64,000 nt of DNA from Gamsiella multidivaricata (GCF_025024155.1 NW_026251788.1:102418-166417); one strand, 5' to 3'. Shown: positions 46,408-58,489, counted from the stretch's first letter. Numbers and translations: made by a program. Notes: generated by a model not told the origin, from the sequence alone.

Positions 46408-46534
46408 CCTAGATCTCTGAAAGGCGTTTCTTTCTTTGTCCACCACGTGCACGCCTGCTTGCCTATCAAATAACGCGTTCTTTTTATGATTATATCTCAA
46501 CACACTATGCCGCACTAGAGACCAATTGGATGAT

Positions 46535-47569
46535 CTATGGGTTCCAGAACTGCTCCCGCTCGCGTGGTTCAGAAAACCCACTCCTCGTCGAACTAAACGA
46601 GTTCAGGCCCACATGTTGATCCGTCCTCCTCATCCTTCCCTTCCCATTCTGGTACGACATGTAGTCATCGTTGCCCCACTGCCCCTGTCGCCTTCGTCGT
46701 CGAAGGACCACCACCCCCGCCACCAGTGCCCCTACTGCCACCACTGCCGCAACCGATACCATCGCCTCTGTGGGAACCGACATCGACTGCGGATATCCCT
46801 CGCCCCCTGGAGAGGGACCGGTGGTTAGTGCTGCAGAGCTGTCTACCGCGGGAGTTTTTGTCTGGACTTGTGTTTGATCTCCTTTGTCGCCATGCTTTGA
46901 AGGCGTCTCTGAGGTTGTACCTAATGCTGGTGCCAACGTTGTTGGAGCTGGTACTGTTGCTGACCCTGCGTGCACACTTTCGGCGCCCATGGTTCCTTCA
47001 GGATGGGCCAAACTACATGATCCTGACTCTACATTGCTACAGCTGCCCGGATTCCTTTGTCTGGAAGGCTTTGTCAAGGAAGAAGGCTTGAAAGTTGCAC
47101 TGGATTGCGTCGGACTGGAATGGGTAGCGTCTACAGTTGTCGAAGGTTTTGTAGACGAATCAATTGAACTGGAGGTTGTCCTGTATGTATGAGGAGCGTC
47201 TCCCCCTTCGCGAATCAGTTCGGCTGCTACGCCGACCTGTGAAGGATTTCCTGAGGACAGCGGTACCGGAACACCTTCTGCGAATGTCAACCAGCCTGCT
47301 GTGAGTGTCGTAAGCATCCCTGTGCTTTTTGTGGTGAAAAATGGCGACCAGGGCCGCAAACGAAGGCTTCGGCAATAACCGACATGGACGTTGAACGAGG
47401 ATCGAGAAGAACCGAATGAGAATATTGAGAGGGCCATCAAGAGATAAAATAAAAATGCGTGCAAATGCAATGTGTGATATGAAGGGCGAAATGTGAGTCC
47501 ATGCTGTTGCTGGCAGCGACCAGGACGTTGTGGACTAAGTCGCCGGGGCGCGACTTCTTGGATTGCCAT
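46535..47569 (-). CDS. Mucin-like single-pass membrane protein
   Basis: Open for 344 codons. The ectodomain is Ser/Thr/Pro-rich and probably O-glycosylated. One strong membrane span lies at about residues 268-288 (MVSVAAVVAVGALVAGVVVL), followed by RRRRR and a cytoplasmic tail (GNDDYMSYQNGKGRMRR) ending REQFWNP. This type-I layout is common for fungal wall-stress sensors or wall proteins, but no WSC or other domain is seen. The start is uncertain: the first ATG (47569) gives an N-terminus with two hydrophobic stretches (AFLFYLLMALSIFSF and MLTTLTAGWLTF), and one of the later Mets may be the true signal-peptide start, or an unseen intron may be present. Upstream lies a long GA microsatellite. 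Confidence 0.65.
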   Translation of the reverse strand: MAIQEVAPRRLSPQRPGRCQQQHGLTFRPSYHTLHLHAFLFYLLMALSIFSFGSSRSSFNVHVGYCRSLRLRPWSPFFTTKSTGMLTTLTAGWLTFAEGVPVPLSSGNPSQVGVAAELIREGGDAPHTYRTTSSSIDSSTKPSTTVDATHSSPTQSSATFKPSSLTKPSRQRNPGSCSNVESGSCSLAHPEGTMGAESVHAGSATVPAPTTLAPALGTTSETPSKHGDKGDQTQVQTKTPAVDSSAALTTGPSPGGEGYPQSMSVPTEAMVSVAAVVAVGALVAGVVVLRRRRRQGQWGNDDYMSYQNGKGRMRRTDQHVGLNSFSSTRSGFSEPREREQFWNP

Positions 47570-47654
47570 GGTGTTGAGAATAGCGCGCGTGGTAATAACA
47601 CAGGGTTAAGCCTGTCAGCTATGTCGAGGGCGAACCGGAATGGATTAAAGGACA

Positions 47655-47668
47655 GAGAGAGAGAGAGA

Positions 47669-47718
<50 letters not shown>
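47655..47718. repeat. (GA)n microsatellite
   Basis: About 60 nt of AGAG with occasional AAAG interruptions upstream of the mucin-like gene (CT on its coding strand), in the position where other genes here have pyrimidine-rich leaders. Confidence 0.95.
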
Positions 47719-47721
<3 letters not shown>

Positions 47722-48526
47722 GGCGGCGTGAAACGAGGAAGTGTTTCCCACTTCCTCGAGCGTCTGCTTGCTCGTTATAAAATGGGTGACAATCAGAGAG
47801 ACAAAACGCGCCCCACCTACTTCCTTTTCTTCTGTATGCCTCCTTTTTTTATCGTGCTCACTGCTCACGATTCTTTGCTTTCCTGTGTTGATCTAGTCCA
47901 TGAACCCAGCAACTTGCTTCGTTTTTTTATATGACTACGATCATCTTTAATGACATAGAGACCAAGGACAACTGCTAACCGGCGCAACGAGCCGACTCGA
48001 AAGTGAACCAACACGATAGCATTGATGTCTCACAGGAGATATTGCCTGGTCCTTGGCCTTGTGCTATCCTGCTGTTCATTTGCCCTCTTAACAGGTTTCG
48101 AATTAATCTGTTTGCAGCAGAGAACGGAGAAGACCCAATTTATCCGTGGAATTAAAGAAACAAATAAAAAAAATGCAGACAAGCTGGCGCCAATCATCAC
48201 CTAACAACCTTTTGCAAGGAGACATGCACAATAAATAAGAAAGGGAGTGCTAATCAATCAAGGAGGTCCCCGATCTCCTCGAGAGAGCTACGATTCCGAA
48301 TGAGCAACACAAGGTATGCTCATAGGCGAAGAAAGTCAAAGGCATCAAGGCACTGCCTGTGGGATGTGGGAATGCCACGAGATATACGCACTGATCAACT
48401 CCGCTGTGGCCTGTGCCATTCGCAAAAACAAATCTCCTTGAATATACCCTTGATCATCATTAACAAATTTATTTTCCTTGTGGGCAAATACAGGAGAAAA
48501 GGCTGTAATATGTTTGTTCACGCGCT
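47719..48526. other. Intergenic, no gene seen
   Basis: Only short ORFs. AATAAA on the minus strand at about 48465-48475 is a likely polyadenylation signal of the aspartyl-tRNA synthetase gene. Confidence 0.55.
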
Positions 48527-50871
48527 TTAGGGGGTCAGGCGCTTGGGATCGCGAGGGAAGAGGGAGACGCGTCGAATGTTGCCAAGGTTGAGGTAGAAAA
48601 AGATGACGCGCTCCAAACCGATTCCTCCACCTCCGTGTGGCGGTGCACCCATGCGGAACGAATCCACATAGTCCTTAATCGACTCAGGATCGACGCCATG
48701 GGCCTTGGCACGCTCAATCAAAAAGTCGGGGTCGTGGATACGCTGAGCACCGGACAAAATCTCTTCACCACGCATGAAGAAATCGTACGAGTTCGAGTAC
48801 TTGGGGTTCTTGGGGTCAGGCATCGTGTAGAAGGGACGGACATCCAGAGGGAACTTGTCCAACATGAAGAAATCGGTCTTGTACTTTTCCTTGACCAGTT
48901 GTCCAAGCTTCTTCTCGTTCTCAGTCGTGAAGTCGTCATAGTCGCCCATCTCAACACCGTTCTCGCGCAAAAGAGCAACAGCATCCTTGTACTCGAGACG
49001 AAGGGTCTTTGGCAAGAACTGAAATTTCTCGCACGGGTACTGACGATGCACAATATCAAGATCAGTAGCGTATTGGGTCTCCAATCCAGTGAAGATATGG
49101 ACAAAAAGCTCGTCAAAGATGTCCAAGATCTCGTGGTAATGCTCCTCAAAGGCCATCTCCATATCCAGTCCAATGAACTCGGTCATGTGGCGATGAGTAA
49201 ACGAGTTTTCGGCACGGAAGACACTGCCAATTTCGAAAACGCGCTCAAAGTCTCCGCAAACAATCATCTGCTTATAGAACTGAGGGGACTGGGCCAAGTA
49301 CGCATCGGCTATAAAATGCAACGTTTTCAGATTTGTTAGGATAAGCCCCGATGATATGGTGTATCATGCCGCGTATAAATGCATGGAGAGGACGAGATAA
49401 CTTACTGTCAAAGTATTTAACCTTGAAGACGTTGGCGCCTCCTTCAGTGGCAGTACCCACAATTTTGGGGGTGTGGATCTCCAAGAAGCCCTTGGACTCA
49501 AGGAACTCGCGGAAGAGTCTGGATACACCAGCCTGAATACGGAAAATGGCCTGGTTGGTGATGGTCTATTTGGAGTAAAAAAAATCGGATGTGATGTGAA
49601 TAAAATTAGCCCTCCGGTTGTGCAGGAATAAGTCCAGATGGTACGGTTAAAGGTTTGGCACGTCCTCCACAGCAATAGTCGATCACTTACGCGGAGGTCG
49701 AAGACACGGTTCTCGAGACGGGTGTGCAAGTTGACCTTGCTGAATTGAACACCCTCACGCTCAAAGTCAGCCTCGGGGCGCGAAGCGTCCTCGAGATTAA
49801 AGGGAAGACGACCCTGGGCCTCGCTGGTAACGAACAACTGGCTGATCATGATCTCTGCATCGTGAACAGTGCAGCTCTTGACGGACTCCAACGGCTTAGA
49901 AATAGTGCCCTCGATTAAGACGATCGATTCTGAGGGGATGTTCTGTGCAAACTTCACCATCTGCTTGCTGACGGTAGTCTCATTGAAAACAACCAAGCCC
50001 TGGACGGTGCTGCTGTTCTGGCGGAGCTGGAAGAAGCACATCTTGTTGCCTAGAATGATACAAACACGTACAAGACCACAATATTATCGGTCAGCGCTGT
50101 GGAGAGATTCTGGGTTGCTGTTCCAGAGGCTGCTACCGTCTCCATGTCCAGGTTATGTAGCCTGCTCCTGGAACTACATCTTACCAGTGGGGCGGGAGGT
50201 TTGAACGCGGGCACGGATCCAGACCTTCTCATCAGCACGGGAGGCGTTGATATCGGTGAGGCGCTCATGCTTCAAGCCTAGAAAACAAAATGTTCAGGTT
50301 CAATTGCCTCATGAGTTCCGCTGCCAGCTCAAACTGAACCACGGTCGCCTCGATGGTTACCTGGGCGATCCTCGGAGCGATTCATTGGCTTCTTCCCGTA
50401 AAAGTCCTTGGAGTAATCCTACATCAAACAAACCAAATAAGAATATCTGTAAGCCCTTGCAATCCTGCTCCGCATTGCGACAGTCATTTTGGAATATAAA
50501 ACGACGTTAAACATGCAATATGTCACGTACGACAACAGCGTTGGCCTTGGTGGCCGCTTGAGCAGCGCGAGTAGCAGCGTCCTTCTCGGCCCTCTCCTTC
50601 TTCAGCCTCTCCTTCTCAAGTTTCTTGAGAGCATTCTTGGAGAGGGGCTGGCCATTTTCGCTATGTGATCGTCAAGACAAGTGGATCGAAGATAAAGAGT
50701 GAGCTCTGGAACGTCGCTGTTAACGCCACCGCAAAGGCTGATCAAAGTTGAAACGCGATCAGTCCGGTGGTTTTCGGCGTTCAGACTACACTCCCGAACA
50801 ATGAAAACATACTCGAGGACGACGTCCTGAACCTGCTTGGTGACCTCGTTGATCTCTGCGTTGTCAGCCAT
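48527..50871 (-). CDS. Aspartyl-tRNA synthetase, cytoplasmic
   Basis: Class IIb enzyme charging tRNA-Asp with aspartate. Seven exons: 50871-50813, 50660-50531, 50418-50361, 50277-50185, 50049-49691, 49565-49406, 49308-48527, giving 546 aa in frame. The N-terminal extension is Lys/Ala-rich ([19 protein letters not shown]), as in fungal and animal cytosolic AspRS, where it helps bind tRNA. An OB-fold anticodon domain follows ([26 protein letters not shown]), then motif 1 ([21 protein letters not shown]). [13 protein letters not shown], motif 2 [15 protein letters not shown] and motif 3 GGGIGLERV complete the catalytic site; the protein ends [10 protein letters not shown]. The usual length is about 500-560 aa. 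The first exon is short (59 nt). No mitochondrial presequence is seen. Confidence 0.95.
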
Positions 50872-51130
50872 GGTAAAGTTGTGGGTGGATGTTGGGGGAA
50901 GAAGGGGAGTGGAACTCAAATCCGTCATTTATATAAATAAAAAAATCACGTACGGACAGTCACCACGTACATGGCACGACTGCGGCAATCGTGGCATATC
51001 GCGGCCCAAGTCTTTGTTCATCATCTTTGGACCTCATCAACATCAAGGACATCCTTCTGAAAAGGGTCGAACTGACTGAGATATCGCTCAGAATCAACAC
51101 AATTGCAGTGGGAACGTTGTCTTTTTGAAC

Positions 51131-52602
51131 ATGTTAGCAGCAGGGCCTTCAGGTACCAATGATTTTTCGCACTTGTGACTCTGCGTTGACTTGGAGTGAC
51201 TTGAGTAAGCGTCAAAGTCAACTTGCCTGTTGCCAATCATGTACTCAACTTGTTCGACTTGGATGAACAATAGGGTTCTATAATGCCCCCACAACCAAGG
51301 GAATGCTTCTCGTCGTAGGAGGACTATCGCTCCTTTCTTCGATTTTTCAGATCAAGACCAGTCTCCACCTGCAACTCGTGCCTCACCTCACCACACATCA
51401 CCAGGTGATTATCCGGCAACATTTCTCTATTCATGGGCGGAGCTTCTTGTGGCAACCCTTGTCATGCCACTAACGCAAATCCCATTGCAACCATTGTAGT
51501 TCTGGCGCTTGATAACATCGCATTTTGCATTCTCAACCTCGACCGAGGTCCTATTTGCAGGACTCATCATTTATCATCTCAGAGTCATTGAGCGCCTGTT
51601 TGGACCTGCGAAATATGCGGTAATCTGAAAGAAAAAAATCTTTCTTTCCTGAGCGAATATTGGAGGATTGGCGCAGTACTAAGAATTGAATGCACTCAAC
51701 TCGCGTTCTAGGCGTTCTTGTTTGTTTCGGCCGTCGTTTGCACGTTTCTCAATATAGCGGTCCTAGTCACTGGCGCAGCATTTGGTCTACATGTCCTACC
51801 GGGTGGACCCTACGGCATCATCTTTGCGGCGATATATCAGTTTTACACTCTTATCCCGGTCATGTATGAGTTCAAAATCTTTGGAGTGACGTTCACAGAC
51901 AAGGTCTTTATGTATGCCTTCGGAGTACAGGTAAGAGGCTGTATTGATCTCACTGCTGGAACCTAGATTTTGCAATGTTGCAATCTTTGGAGCTCAAATA
52001 CTGACAGGAATATACCCCTATAACTCATCTGTCAATAGCTCATGTTGTCACATATGTCTGGATCCATCGCATTGAGCATTTGCGGACTTTTGGCGGGAGC
52101 GATATACAGGAGCGACTTTGCGGGGACCAGGCGCTGGAGATTTCCAAAGCCTGTAGTGCGATTCACAGAGCGATTTTTGCTTCCACTATTTTCCTCTTCA
52201 CCAGCTATCCGGTCAACCGCAACCACATTCGAGAGTCGTTCTCAAACAAGATCCCCTGACCGATCGGCGCAGACCATGCGGGTATGGACAGGAGGAACTG
52301 AAAGAAAAGAAAATCGCCATGATCCAATTCTCTTTACAAGACCTTACTAATCAATTCACCGTATCTTTCGCTTGAAATATCATTAGGAGTATCTGGATGT
52401 CCTATCCACAGGAGGAGCGCCTCAAGGCGCGACACCTCGGCCACCTTCAGAAGAGCAGATAGCAACTCTTCAGGCCATTTTCCCTACTGCAACTCAGGAC
52501 CAAGCAATAGCAGCACTCAACTCAGCTAACAATAACCTTGATGGAGCGGTACAATATCTCCTGGACAACCAACCCAATGCTCCTCCAGCCCCTTCTTCAT
52601 AA
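51131..52602 (+). CDS. UBAC2/Dsc2-like rhomboid pseudoprotease with UBA domain
   Basis: ER/Golgi membrane protein; in fungi Dsc2 works in the Dsc E3 ligase and in animals UBAC2 works in ERAD. Six exons: 51131-51152, 51274-51404, 51500-51619, 51712-51930, 52039-52281, 52387-52602, giving 316 aa in frame. The 22-nt first exon (MLAAGPS) joined to GFYNAPTTKGMLLVV reproduces the family N-terminus (G.Y.AP.TK). Next are FWRLITSHFAF, an HLRVIERLFGPAKYA segment, several hydrophobic helices (VCTFLNIAVLVTG, SIALSICGLLAGAIY), a Ser/Arg-rich linker and a C-terminal UBA (SEEQIATLQAIFPTATQDQA, LNSANNNLDGAVQYLL). No rhomboid catalytic GxSG is visible, so it is a pseudoprotease. Divergent from AspRS with a 260-bp shared promoter. 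Confidence 0.88.
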
Positions 52603-52940
52603 TAAAGACGGTTATACCCAGTTACTGAGCTCATTGCAAACAATGACAAGGTGCTGCAACAAGAAGATAAAACTGCAATCGCTGTCTTAATAAGCGATCC
52701 TTACCATTGGGACGGTACAGTCCATGGAATGGCATTCTCTGTCTAGTTGTCTAGTTTCCTAAAAGCAACCACTAGTTGTGTAGAATAGTATGGGCAGTTC
52801 ATGTTACGACTTTCTGGGACTGCAAAGCGTGGTGTTCCAGAAATATAGTGTTTTTTTTGTCGATCTCTTAGTAACGGAGAACGATAAATTGTTTGATGTG
52901 CCTACATACATGGCATCGCGGAACTTGTATCACTTATCTC

Positions 52941-52980
<40 letters not shown>

Positions 52981-54489
52981 GCTTCCTCTTTATGGTCGCT
53001 CACTGAGGCCATAGGATGGAACAATACTGTTGGCGCAAGAGATTCATTGCACTGCAGTCCAGGCATCCTTTCTGATCCTAATAGAGAGTGCTCAAGGACA
53101 AAGCTGCAAGCAACTTAAGGTTTCGACGCGTCTTTCATTTTGTTACACCAAATGAAAAAATAGTAATCGACATAAAAACTCCACATTTCCTCTCACCTAC
53201 CACTGGTTTGCTATCGACTCCACCATTCTGACCATTTTTACTCCAATTATTAAAAAATAAGACGTCCCTCTTACCCTACCCTGCATTCATTTTTGGTCGA
53301 TGAGTGCATATGTTCTTGTTTCCTTCTTCCTCTTCCTCCTGTAGCTCAATCGTTGAAATAAAAGCAGCAGCGCTAGTCGACTAGACCTAGCAGCAGTAAG
53401 AATAGACGTTACATATTTATATTGCATTGGTATGCCTTCGTACCAAACGCAAACCCGACCTGCAACAGGAGTGTTTACTTGAAGGTAAGGTCTTCTTCCT
53501 GCTAGACTCAAGAGATGTCTATGTTCAATAATTTGTAGGCCTTCGCAGCGTGACTCAGATTGTGCATATCATCTCGACGTGCGACATGCATGCAAATGCC
53601 TTTTGTCCTTGCTCTTGGGCCCCCTACCCTCTTTGCCTGTTATGACCTGAGCGGCCCTATCCCCTTTGAGGCCCCATACCTTCTCTTCGCTCACCTGCCT
53701 CAGTCCTCACTTTTTTTTTCAACCGGCGGGCCCGCGTATGGTTTGTCTACCCCTTGTCATAGACATCGCTCCAATCAAGATGGGTCTCAGGGTGCTGCCT
53801 ATTTTTCTTCTTTTTTTATATAGTAGCACTTGCCATAATGTCCTGCGCCAGCATCTCTCCACTGATAGCCCTAATGGCTGTCTTCATAGTCTACAATAGG
53901 GTCGAGCTAAAGGTGGGTGATCGAATTAACAAGAATGCTGTCTGTATGGTTCAACGCTTTTTTCTCGCTTTCTCACTGGACCTTCCTGTGTCCCATTTAA
54001 CCCACCGTGGAGAGAAAGATACGACGTGTCTTCTTAGACAGCTTGTAGCTTGAATTGGTTGTCATTCAAGGCGTACCAGTTCCTGGCAAGAGAATTTATA
54101 TGAGATAGCTGCACTCCCTCCTGACAGGAAGATGGAAATCAAGCAATTGCGGCGATACTATGCAGACTTCCAGGCAGATATCTATCAGCCAAGATCTATA
54201 TCGCGCATGTTAGCCTTTTCTGTCTTTCGACTGGCTTCTTTTTTCTAGTTGGGATGAATCTCTCTCGGGAGCGGTATCCAAATGCGGATGCCAGGTCCTT
54301 ATCGAAAAAGCGATATATATCCCTCTTGTCGTATGCAAACCCACCTTTTCGTCGCCTACGGTTCCCTCTTCGCCGATACTCCTCCGCCTCTGCAACTATT
54401 CCTAGTTCACCCTTTCCAAGGCTTCTGTCCATGAGCCTTAAGTCTGTCCGATGCTATCTATCTATCGACCAGTAATCTTTGTCCCAACC
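52603..54489. other. Gene-poor, probably decayed sequence
   Basis: Contains a 36-nt T run (52944-52979). Short ORFs at 53560-53823 and 53780-53895 include hydrophobic starts such as MGLRVLPIFLLFLY but have no continuing domain. These may be the lost 5' part of the kelch pseudogene that follows; I could not align them. Confidence 0.4.
52944..52979. repeat. Poly-T tract (36 nt), the longest homopolymer in the window
   Basis: Uninterrupted T run about 340 bp downstream of the UBAC2/Dsc2-like gene. Confidence 0.95.
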
Positions 54490-55024
54490 ATGTATCCACT
54501 TATGATTGCCGACCCAACACGTCGAAACATGGCTGCTGCCTCGTATCCGTTCCGGGACCGCGGCTCGACCTCAGTTCACTCGGTCTACTTTCTAGACACC
54601 CGAACTTGGACCTGAACCTGGACCGTATCAGCATCTAACTTTGTACGCGGCCGAAGCTGCTGTGTATGCGCCTTTACCTGAAACTGGCTTGTTGTTTGGG
54701 GAGGTAAGCTGACTCTGATTTCCTCCTTCGGTCGAGGAGAATATGATGATGTACTCGCTGAGTGCACAGAACCGGGTTACCATTTTTGTTCCGTCAGGAT
54801 CGTCTGCTGGATCTGGATCAAGCGGCTATCCCGGATCAAGAGATCGAACCAGCAACGACCGTGACTCGAACAGCCTGAAGACAAAGTCGATTGGCCTTAT
54901 TCTGGCCACTGCAACTGTTAATTCCATCTTGGCGCTCGTGGTCATTGGAGGCGCCATCTTGGTCATTTGCAAGCGGAACCGGCGCCACCGTAACCTCAAC
55001 ACCAACCAACGCAATTCTACCTAG
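54490..55024 (+). pseudogene. Kelch-repeat/TM protein remnant
   Basis: A kelch-like repeat is readable (YFLDTRTWT, then FVRGRSCCVCAFT and NWLVVWGG) with two in-frame TGA codons inside it. After a frame change come YSLSAQNRVTIFVPSGSSAGSGSSG, a linker, a membrane span (about 54895-54975, IGLILATATVNSILALVVIGG) and a basic cytoplasmic start KRNRRHR, ending at TAG 55022-55024. The order kelch-GS linker-TM matches fungal surface kelch proteins. The 5' repeats are missing or unrecognisable. The same general type begins intact at 63772. Confidence 0.7.
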
Positions 55025-57400
55025 CACAATATTTTGACAATTATCAACGCCGTATTCGGCACCCTGAAGACACCGCTTGCGGTTTGGAATTAAAAGGCAC
55101 TAGTAGATCTCGAGAACAGTCTCTATACCACTAATACGAGTGTGGTCTTCTCACCTGGCAAAGAAGACTTGGAACTGTGGTGTAGTAAACGAGAATCATT
55201 CGGTTGGTCTCGCAAAATTGATATTAGACCACAGGGAAGAGCACCGCCCCAGAATAAAAGAATAAACGGTCTGGTTCCTAAACCAGAGTCTTCTTTCCAC
55301 CTAAATCATTTGTATCACACATTGCATTCGTCCAGATTGTCCGGATAACACCGCATCATTGACTGGTACTGACTACCACCGTCAGCAACCCACGCAACAC
55401 AATACAATCAATAGGAAATGCCGACCCTGACCGACCATTCGCCACCTTAGCACCGTCAATCGCTCTTATTTAGACATTGTACTTGCCCTGCAGCGCTTCC
55501 CCGATCATCGATCGTCTCGTCATCGGCTTATCCTCGTGAAACGGCATTATAAAGGTACAACGGAGGCCCGATCAGCGAACATTGACATACAACGACTCCA
55601 GAGGGGCGAACTTCATTGTCACGACTCCTCACCTCATCGGATATCACATATGCGAACTCCTTGTACCTACCCCAGTCATTCCCAAAGGAATAGTCCTAGC
55701 TCGTACCATTTAGCTAAACAGATCCCCATATTTATTTCCTTTCGTTTTCGTCTAGTTTATTTTACCTTTGTGTTGATACGAACCAGTAAGTGACCGAAGC
55801 ACGCCCTTGCCGAAGTCCTATTCGCGTAGTGTCTCCTGTAAATAGAACTAATGGTAGAAGTTACAGAACTCGTTACTAGCCCGAAGTGAAATAGTTTCCC
55901 AAGTTCGAACTTCAATATCTTTTCATTGCGAAAGAGTTGCCCAAGTTCAGCACGTACACGGCAGTAAAGACTATGTACGCCGAGGGTAGGGACATCTTAT
56001 TTTCCTATTTTGCCACTAATGTCGCCAACTCAACCGTTCCTTCCTCTTAAAAATATTCCACTCCGCATAACCCGCAGTGGCAATGGCAGCGACAGCGATA
56101 TCTTCGGCAACTACACCACTTGCAATGACAGTCACACCGACACCGACAGCGACGACATTGACAGCGATGTCAGCCTGCTGAAGTGTAGGATATCTGCGTA
56201 GAGCTCATGGGTGAAGCATGGACGGAAGAGGCGGGTAGATGGTAGAGAGATGAACAAAGCAAAAAGGCAAATATTTTTTTTGACAGAAAGAGACAGAGAG
56301 ACATGCCACGCTGGTCGTCATTTGTTCCCACCAAAAAAAAATAAGAGGATATGAGCCAATGGCATTGCGCATAGAACTCGGGTGTGGATGCCCAGATTCG
56401 ATGCTAAAAAAATAGCGCGAATCTTTTCGACACAAGCGGCGATGCTCCAATAATCAAGACAACGACGACCCCTGTGATTGGTATTACTCAGACAATGATT
56501 GTGACGACGTCCAAGAATAGCTCAAGTTCGACCAAGGTCGGATCGATGGTACTGACAAGTATGAGACCCGACTACTCCAGCAGTGGCCAACATTTATCGG
56601 AGCTGCATGTCGATAGATTGTCTACGTCGCGCAGTATGACGGTTTTTACGCGCAATGCGGATGAGTATGAGACGAAGACACAGGGTAGATGGTCAGAGAG
56701 TCAGCAGCAACAGCAGCAGCAGCAGGCGTACCGACAAAGACTGGAGCGGAGTTTGGGAAAAAAGAGTCAAGGTGCATACTAACCCATTAGTTTTTACAAG
56801 GATCCATCTGTGCTGCATACTGTCCCATCAGTGTTGTTTATGTGACTTAAACAACGCAGACTTGATTATTATCTCGACAGCACTTATCTTTGGCCCTCTT
56901 GTTCTCTAATTTTCTTTCTCTGGCGTTCCTCCGAGTTTAATACGCATCATACAATCATGATAAGCAAACAGTTATTTTTGAAAGAGACGCCTGGCTTCAA
57001 GCGTGCATACGATATGATCATAGGGATGCGTGTGTATGTGTGTATAGACACTTCGTGGACCTGGCACCCAGGAGCCCATCAGACAGCGCCTGCATGTTGG
57101 TTTTTAAATGGTAAAGTCAAAAGTATATACAACCATCGAGTATTGAAGAGCAAAAAAAAAAAAAAAAAATGCGAAGACTGAGTAGCGCACAATGTTTTTA
57201 TTCAGACTTGGCAGGCCATCATGCACCTCTCTACCTCATCCATTGTCGCGCTGTACAAACCAATAATCTAGTGATTTTCACAGGTGAATTTTGCCAAAAG
57301 ACCGGAAGGAACTCTCGTTCCCAGCGCCTCAGTCACGATAGTTCCTGTGTCTGGCTGGAAGGCAGCTTGGGTTGGGTTGTCAGTGGCGCGCGGGATCAGT
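55025..57400. other. Decayed sequence with coding-like fragments
   Basis: There is no intact gene. A Ser/Thr/Gln-rich fragment at about 56455-56782 (TTTTPVIGITQTMIVTTS, ending in a short polyQ and RLERSLGKKSQ) and a small one at 56010-56201 look like remnants of cell-surface or regulatory proteins. An A run (57151-57168) lies near the end. None has a recognised domain. Confidence 0.4.
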
Positions 57401-57405
57401 TATAT

Positions 57406-57645
57406 GTCTTGGTCAATGTTGGGAACGACGTTCTGATTGGGAACCTCGTTGTGATTAGGAACCCCGTTGTGGTTGGGAACTCAGTCGACCTTAGGAGCCC
57501 AGTCGTGCTTGGGGACCCAATCGATGTTGGGAACCACGTTGTTCTTGGGAGCCGAGTCAACGCGTCAGTGGTCTCGGCGGGCCTCGCCTAGATGGCGGGG
57601 ATAACGATCATGCCAAGGGCGAGGGAAGTGACCGACAGCTTCATG
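57406..57645 (-). pseudogene. Small secreted 7-residue-repeat protein, broken
   Basis: Read on the minus strand, ATG at 57643 starts a signal peptide (MKLSVTSLALGMIVIPAI), followed at once by TAG and then ARPAETTDALTR. After a one-base frame change the sequence is a tandem of 21-bp units encoding seven-residue repeats of the form (V/A)P(N/K)x(N/D)xx: VPNIDW, VPKHDW, APKVD, stop, VPNHNG, VPNHNE, VPNQNV, VPNID, ending near 57406. Two stops and one shift make it a pseudogene. The start and signal resemble the intact LysM gene at 60316 (MKFSATLL), but the repeats differ. Repeat-containing small secreted proteins are common in soil fungi; the function is unknown. Confidence 0.5.
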
Positions 57646-58489
57646 AATTGAATTGGATTCGAGGGATAAGGGAGGCGAGGTAAACGGTGAATGTGTCACT
57701 GTAGAGCAAGAGTGATGGCGATAGGGTAACCTTTTATACGGTCTCAAGTATAAGGTGAGGGCGAGGGAAGGGGGCCCGAGGGTACCCTTGCGCCCGCTGA
57801 GCGCCGAGCTCTCCTTCGACGGGTCAACGTTACACGGTGATGTATTTGCCCTCGCAATCAATCGCCGTACTCAGTTCATGCGTTTTCGACCCTTCGCTTG
57901 TGAAATCCTTATTTTGTTGGAACATCGGTTACACGAATTAGAGAATCTCACAGCCCAAGAGTGTATTTGCAAATCCGCCAGTTCCTGGGCTGTCGTGTTT
58001 TGGTACGGGTTTCGAGGGCAAATCCGTAACGCGTTTGGACTCCCTAATGCATACATTTGGAGGGCGAGGGGGCTACGCTAAAAACTGATTTTCTGACCTC
58101 TTCCTGTGCACACAAATGGTGGTAGGTCTCAACAGTTGGAGACGGTATGACCCATAACAGGATCTTAAGAGAGAAAGGCGCCTGAGGAAGAAATACATAT
58201 AATTCTGTAAAGGTTTCTAAGACTGTAGAAAATCTCCCTTCGTCCCCTTCTCCTGCTCTTCACTGCGCCTCGCTGTAGCCGGGAAGTCAGGAAGCAAACG
58301 ATGAGCAATTACCTTCGCCACCTGAACGAGGACACAGAGTCACGCGTCCTTGGAGAAGATGACGATCATAGTCGCCATGTACCTCGGTAATAAAGGACAT
58401 ACTGCCAAGACAATCTCCCTAGATCACCGGAGTATTTATCAAGAACCTGATGAATCGCGCGTCCGTTAACATTGTAAAATATTCTAGAT
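57646..58489. other. Intergenic, nothing recognised
   Basis: Upstream of the secreted-repeat pseudogene and before the Tc1/mariner remnant. Only short ORFs and no repeats of note. Confidence 0.4.

Larger units (their letters stand above)
45774..46534. promoter_or_regulatory. Promoter of the polyQ gene and 3' region of the mucin-like gene
   Basis: A/G-rich on the plus strand (pyrimidine-rich on the coding strand) from 45774 to 45960, with a 26-nt A run at 45871-45896, GTGTGG repeats at 46005-46035 and the 8-bp minisatellite listed separately. No gene. Confidence 0.55.

Noticed and set aside
48635..49339. Plus-strand ORF of 234 codons
   Set aside because: Antisense shadow of the aspartyl-tRNA synthetase exon 7.
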